Part shown: positions 62,342 to 64,000 of the stretch, in pieces
Numbering within the stretch: position 1 is the first letter of the stretch
Layout: each line of letters begins with the position of its first letter
NCBI GenBank assembly: GCA_019448385.1
Contig: JAGTXO010000036.1
Coordinates: 124,001 to 188,000 of the forward strand
Origin: Diacronema lutheri
Taxonomy: Eukaryota > Haptophyta > Pavlovophyceae > Pavlovales > Pavlovaceae
DNA: 64,000 nucleotides
Reading direction: 5' to 3'
Made by a program: the position numbers and the translations under genes
Notes under the pieces: generated by a model
What the model was told of the DNA's origin: nothing
Seen by the model: the letters and a program-made list of their open reading frames with translations, nothing else
Databases searched by the model: none

Positions 62342-64000
62342 TCACGCGGCGCAGACCGCGTTGCAGCCAAGCTCGCGCGCGGGCGGTGCGAGCGCGCCCC
62401 GTTCGGCCCAGTCCCAGTCACAGCGCGCGTTGTGCGCAAGGCAGTCACAGCCGCACGCCGCAGGGCACTCGGCGCGAGCGCCGCGCGGCGCGTCCTTCAA
62501 TTGGCGCGTGAACCACGTGTGCATGCACGCCGCGTGCCCGCCGTGCCCGCAGCGCAGACAGAGCGCAGAGCTGCCACGCACAAGGGCGCGGCACAGGGCG
62601 CAGCTGAGCGCGCGCGCGCCGCCGTTGCCGTCGCGCGTGCCGGTGGCCTGGCACATGTCCCACGCGAGGGCGCTCTCGGCCTGCTCGTCGGCGCGCAGCC
62701 TCCCGCACCCGCTCGCCTTGCTCACGTCCGCGCGCTCGAGCGGCAGCCCCCACTGCTCGAGCAGGCGGGCGTACCAGAGCGCGCACCACGGCGGCACGAT
62801 TTCGTCAACGAGTGCGCGCGGCAGGAACGCGCCGAGGGCGCAGCCAAGCATGCTCACTGTCTGCAAGTCGCGCGCGCGCGCAAAGTGAGCGACGAGCTCG
62901 CGCAGCAGCAGCATCCCGCTTGGAGTGCTCGCCAAACCCTCGAGCCCGAGCGCGCGCGCCGAGCCGGCAGCGCGCGCGGGCTCGGACACCGCGGCGGCGC
63001 GCGCGAGCGCGCTGCTCTGCGCCATGTCCGCCACGAGCCGCCACGCGGCCGCGACGTCTGCGCGGCCGCGCGACGCCGCGAGCGCAGCGTTGCGCGCGCA
63101 TGCGCGCGCGGGCTCGAGGAGGCCGCCACGTCTCGTACGCTGCCCGCCGGGCAGCACGTACCTGCGTGCGAGCCAGCGCTCGAGGCCAAGTAACCGTCGG
63201 CCCTCGTACGAGACGAGCACCGCCGCACGTGAGGGCCGCGCGCGCACGCCGCCTGCCGCGGCCGCGCCGTCGAGTACCTCGTCCGCTGACTCGTCCGACG
63301 ACAAGTCGCCGAGCGGCGCGCCGTCGACGGCGGCGAGGGGCGCGAAGAGAGCCGAAGACGGCGAGAGGCCGGCGCGGCCAGCTGGTGCCGGCCCCGCGGC
63401 GCGCGCGTGCGCCGCGTGCCAGCCGCACGCGCATGCCTCACCAACGCTCGCGCCGCGCGCGCTCGCGCTGGCGCGGCCGCCGAGCGCCTCTGCCGCGCCA
63501 CGCGCCGCGCCACCGCCTGCGCGCAGCGCACGCGCCGAGCCGATCGCGGCGGCCGAGCCACCGTACGCCTGCGAGTAGGCGTGCGCGTGCTGCAGCAGGT
63601 TGTAATCGGCAAGCGTGCGCAGCCTCTCGACGCCCAGCCGGGGCGGTTGGCCGCCCCTCTCCGTCTTGGCGGCAGCGCCGGCGGCGTGCACGCCGCCGGT
63701 GCACGCGCCGCCGTACGCGCCCGCGCCCGCGCCCATCGCCGCGCTGTTGAAGAAGGCGACAAAGAAACCGCCCGCGCAAAAAGCGCCGCCGGCGGTGCGC
63801 GGCGCCGGCACCGCCGTGTTCTCCGACGGTTCGATGAGCCGCTCTGCAATGAGCGCGCCGCTGTTCACGCCCGTGATCGCGCCGAGCAGCGCGCTGCACG
63901 CCGTCGCCGGCGCAGCGTGCGCGGCCGAAGGCGCGCCGCGCCGCGTGCTCGCGCACGCGAGCGCGCCGCTCGGCGCGCGTGGCCGCGTGCAGCTCGCGCC
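62342..64000 (-). CDS. WDR59: WDR59-like GATOR2 subunit, C-terminal part (5' end beyond right edge)
   Basis: The minus-strand frame is open from the right edge to the stop at 62342 (552 codons). It contains PRTAGGAFCAGGFFVAFF, typical of the segment after the WD repeats/RWD in WDR59, a helical solenoid (WCALWYARLLEQWGLPLERA), and the C-terminal RING-like zinc module CALCRALVRGSSALCLRCGH, GGHAACMHTWF and CPAACGCDCL, which closely follows the WDR59 pattern. WDR59 belongs to GATOR2, which signals amino-acid sufficiency to TORC1. The WD40 propeller should lie to the right of the window. No ATG is claimed inside the window. Confidence 0.82.
   Translation of the reverse strand, partial: GASCTRPRAPSGALACASTRRGAPSAAHAAPATACSALLGAITGVNSGALIAERLIEPSENTAVPAPRTAGGAFCAGGFFVAFFNSAAMGAGAGAYGGACTGGVHAAGAAAKTERGGQPPRLGVERLRTLADYNLLQHAHAYSQAYGGSAAAIGSARALRAGGGAARGAAEALGGRASASARGASVGEACACGWHAAHARAAGPAPAGRAGLSPSSALFAPLAAVDGAPLGDLSSDESADEVLDGAAAAGGVRARPSRAAVLVSYEGRRLLGLERWLARRYVLPGGQRTRRGGLLEPARACARNAALAASRGRADVAAAWRLVADMAQSSALARAAAVSEPARAAGSARALGLEGLASTPSGMLLLRELVAHFARARDLQTVSMLGCALGAFLPRALVDEIVPPWCALWYARLLEQWGLPLERADVSKASGCGRLRADEQAESALAWDMCQATGTRDGNGGARALSCALCRALVRGSSALCLRCGHGGHAACMHTWFTRQLKDAPRGARAECPAACGCDCLAHNARCDWDWAERGALAPPARELGCNAVCAA

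Overview
The window is nuclear DNA of a eukaryotic, very probably photosynthetic, single-celled flagellate. The DNA is extremely GC-rich and the genes are close together. Most are split by short introns (about 90-330 bp, one of 589 bp) that usually read GTGCGC at the donor and GCGCAG at the acceptor. The gene content is clearly eukaryotic: Ran, GAR1, TRAP1, a WDR59-type GATOR2 subunit, a TBC Rab-GAP, a Miro relative and an RWP-RK factor. The YqeY-family gene encodes a signal peptide followed by Phe (SVSG-FEP) and a basic stretch, the bipartite plastid signal of red-lineage complex plastids. A haptophyte is my best guess; this is inference from base composition, gene set and targeting signals.

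Layout. 1-3249 (-): leucine-rich-repeat/coiled-coil protein running off the left edge. 3430-4956 (+): RWP-RK factor. 5096-8593 (-): CCCH zinc finger/RGG protein. 8781-10196 (+): ATP-grasp enzyme. 10329-11888 (-): OTU protease. 12073-14366 (-): LETM1-like protein, five exons. 14437-15704 (+): ankyrin protein, two exons. 15838-17025 (-): TBC protein. 17191-18987 (+): DUF5690 transporter-like protein. 19.0-26.1 kb is a mobile-element cluster: a retroelement-like scrap, two broken F-box/ankyrin-type genes, a 2.7-kb TA-flanked transposon with 438-bp inverted ends, and a 1.1-kb element with 176-bp inverted ends inside the second F-box gene. 26122-28676 (-): TRAP1, four exons. 28809-31529 (+): large membrane protein. 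31748-32620 (-): START protein. 32736-36031 (+): RRM protein fused to an ALKBH9/10-like domain without its iron ligands. 36094-36834 (-): METTL26/DUF938 methyltransferase. 36.87-37.89 kb: second retroelement-like scrap between direct repeats. 37999-39117 (-): phosphatidylserine decarboxylase. 39181-48054 (+): 2855-residue IQ/WW scaffold. 48164-48772 (+): YqeY. 48956-51009 (+): Ran, six exons. 51362-51988 (-): GAR1. 52085-58539 (+): coiled-coil protein. 58629-62231 (+): Miro-like protein without the first GTPase domain. 62342-64000 (-): WDR59 C-terminus, whose 5' part lies beyond the right edge.

Genome logic. There are no operons. Genes form divergent pairs whose start codons are only about 60-190 bp apart, and pairs meet tail to tail at gaps of usually 60-220 bp. 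Eight such divergent pairs are visible, and many of the shared promoters carry an A-run next to GC (CAAAAGGC or its complement). Functions are mixed housekeeping: nuclear transport, snoRNP, mitochondrial chaperone, lipid synthesis, mitochondrial and vesicle dynamics, TORC1 regulation and cilium-type scaffolds. Long runs of C or G mark introns and intergenic DNA. Exon boundaries were placed by eye from reading frame, splice dinucleotides and family conservation; transcripts would settle them.
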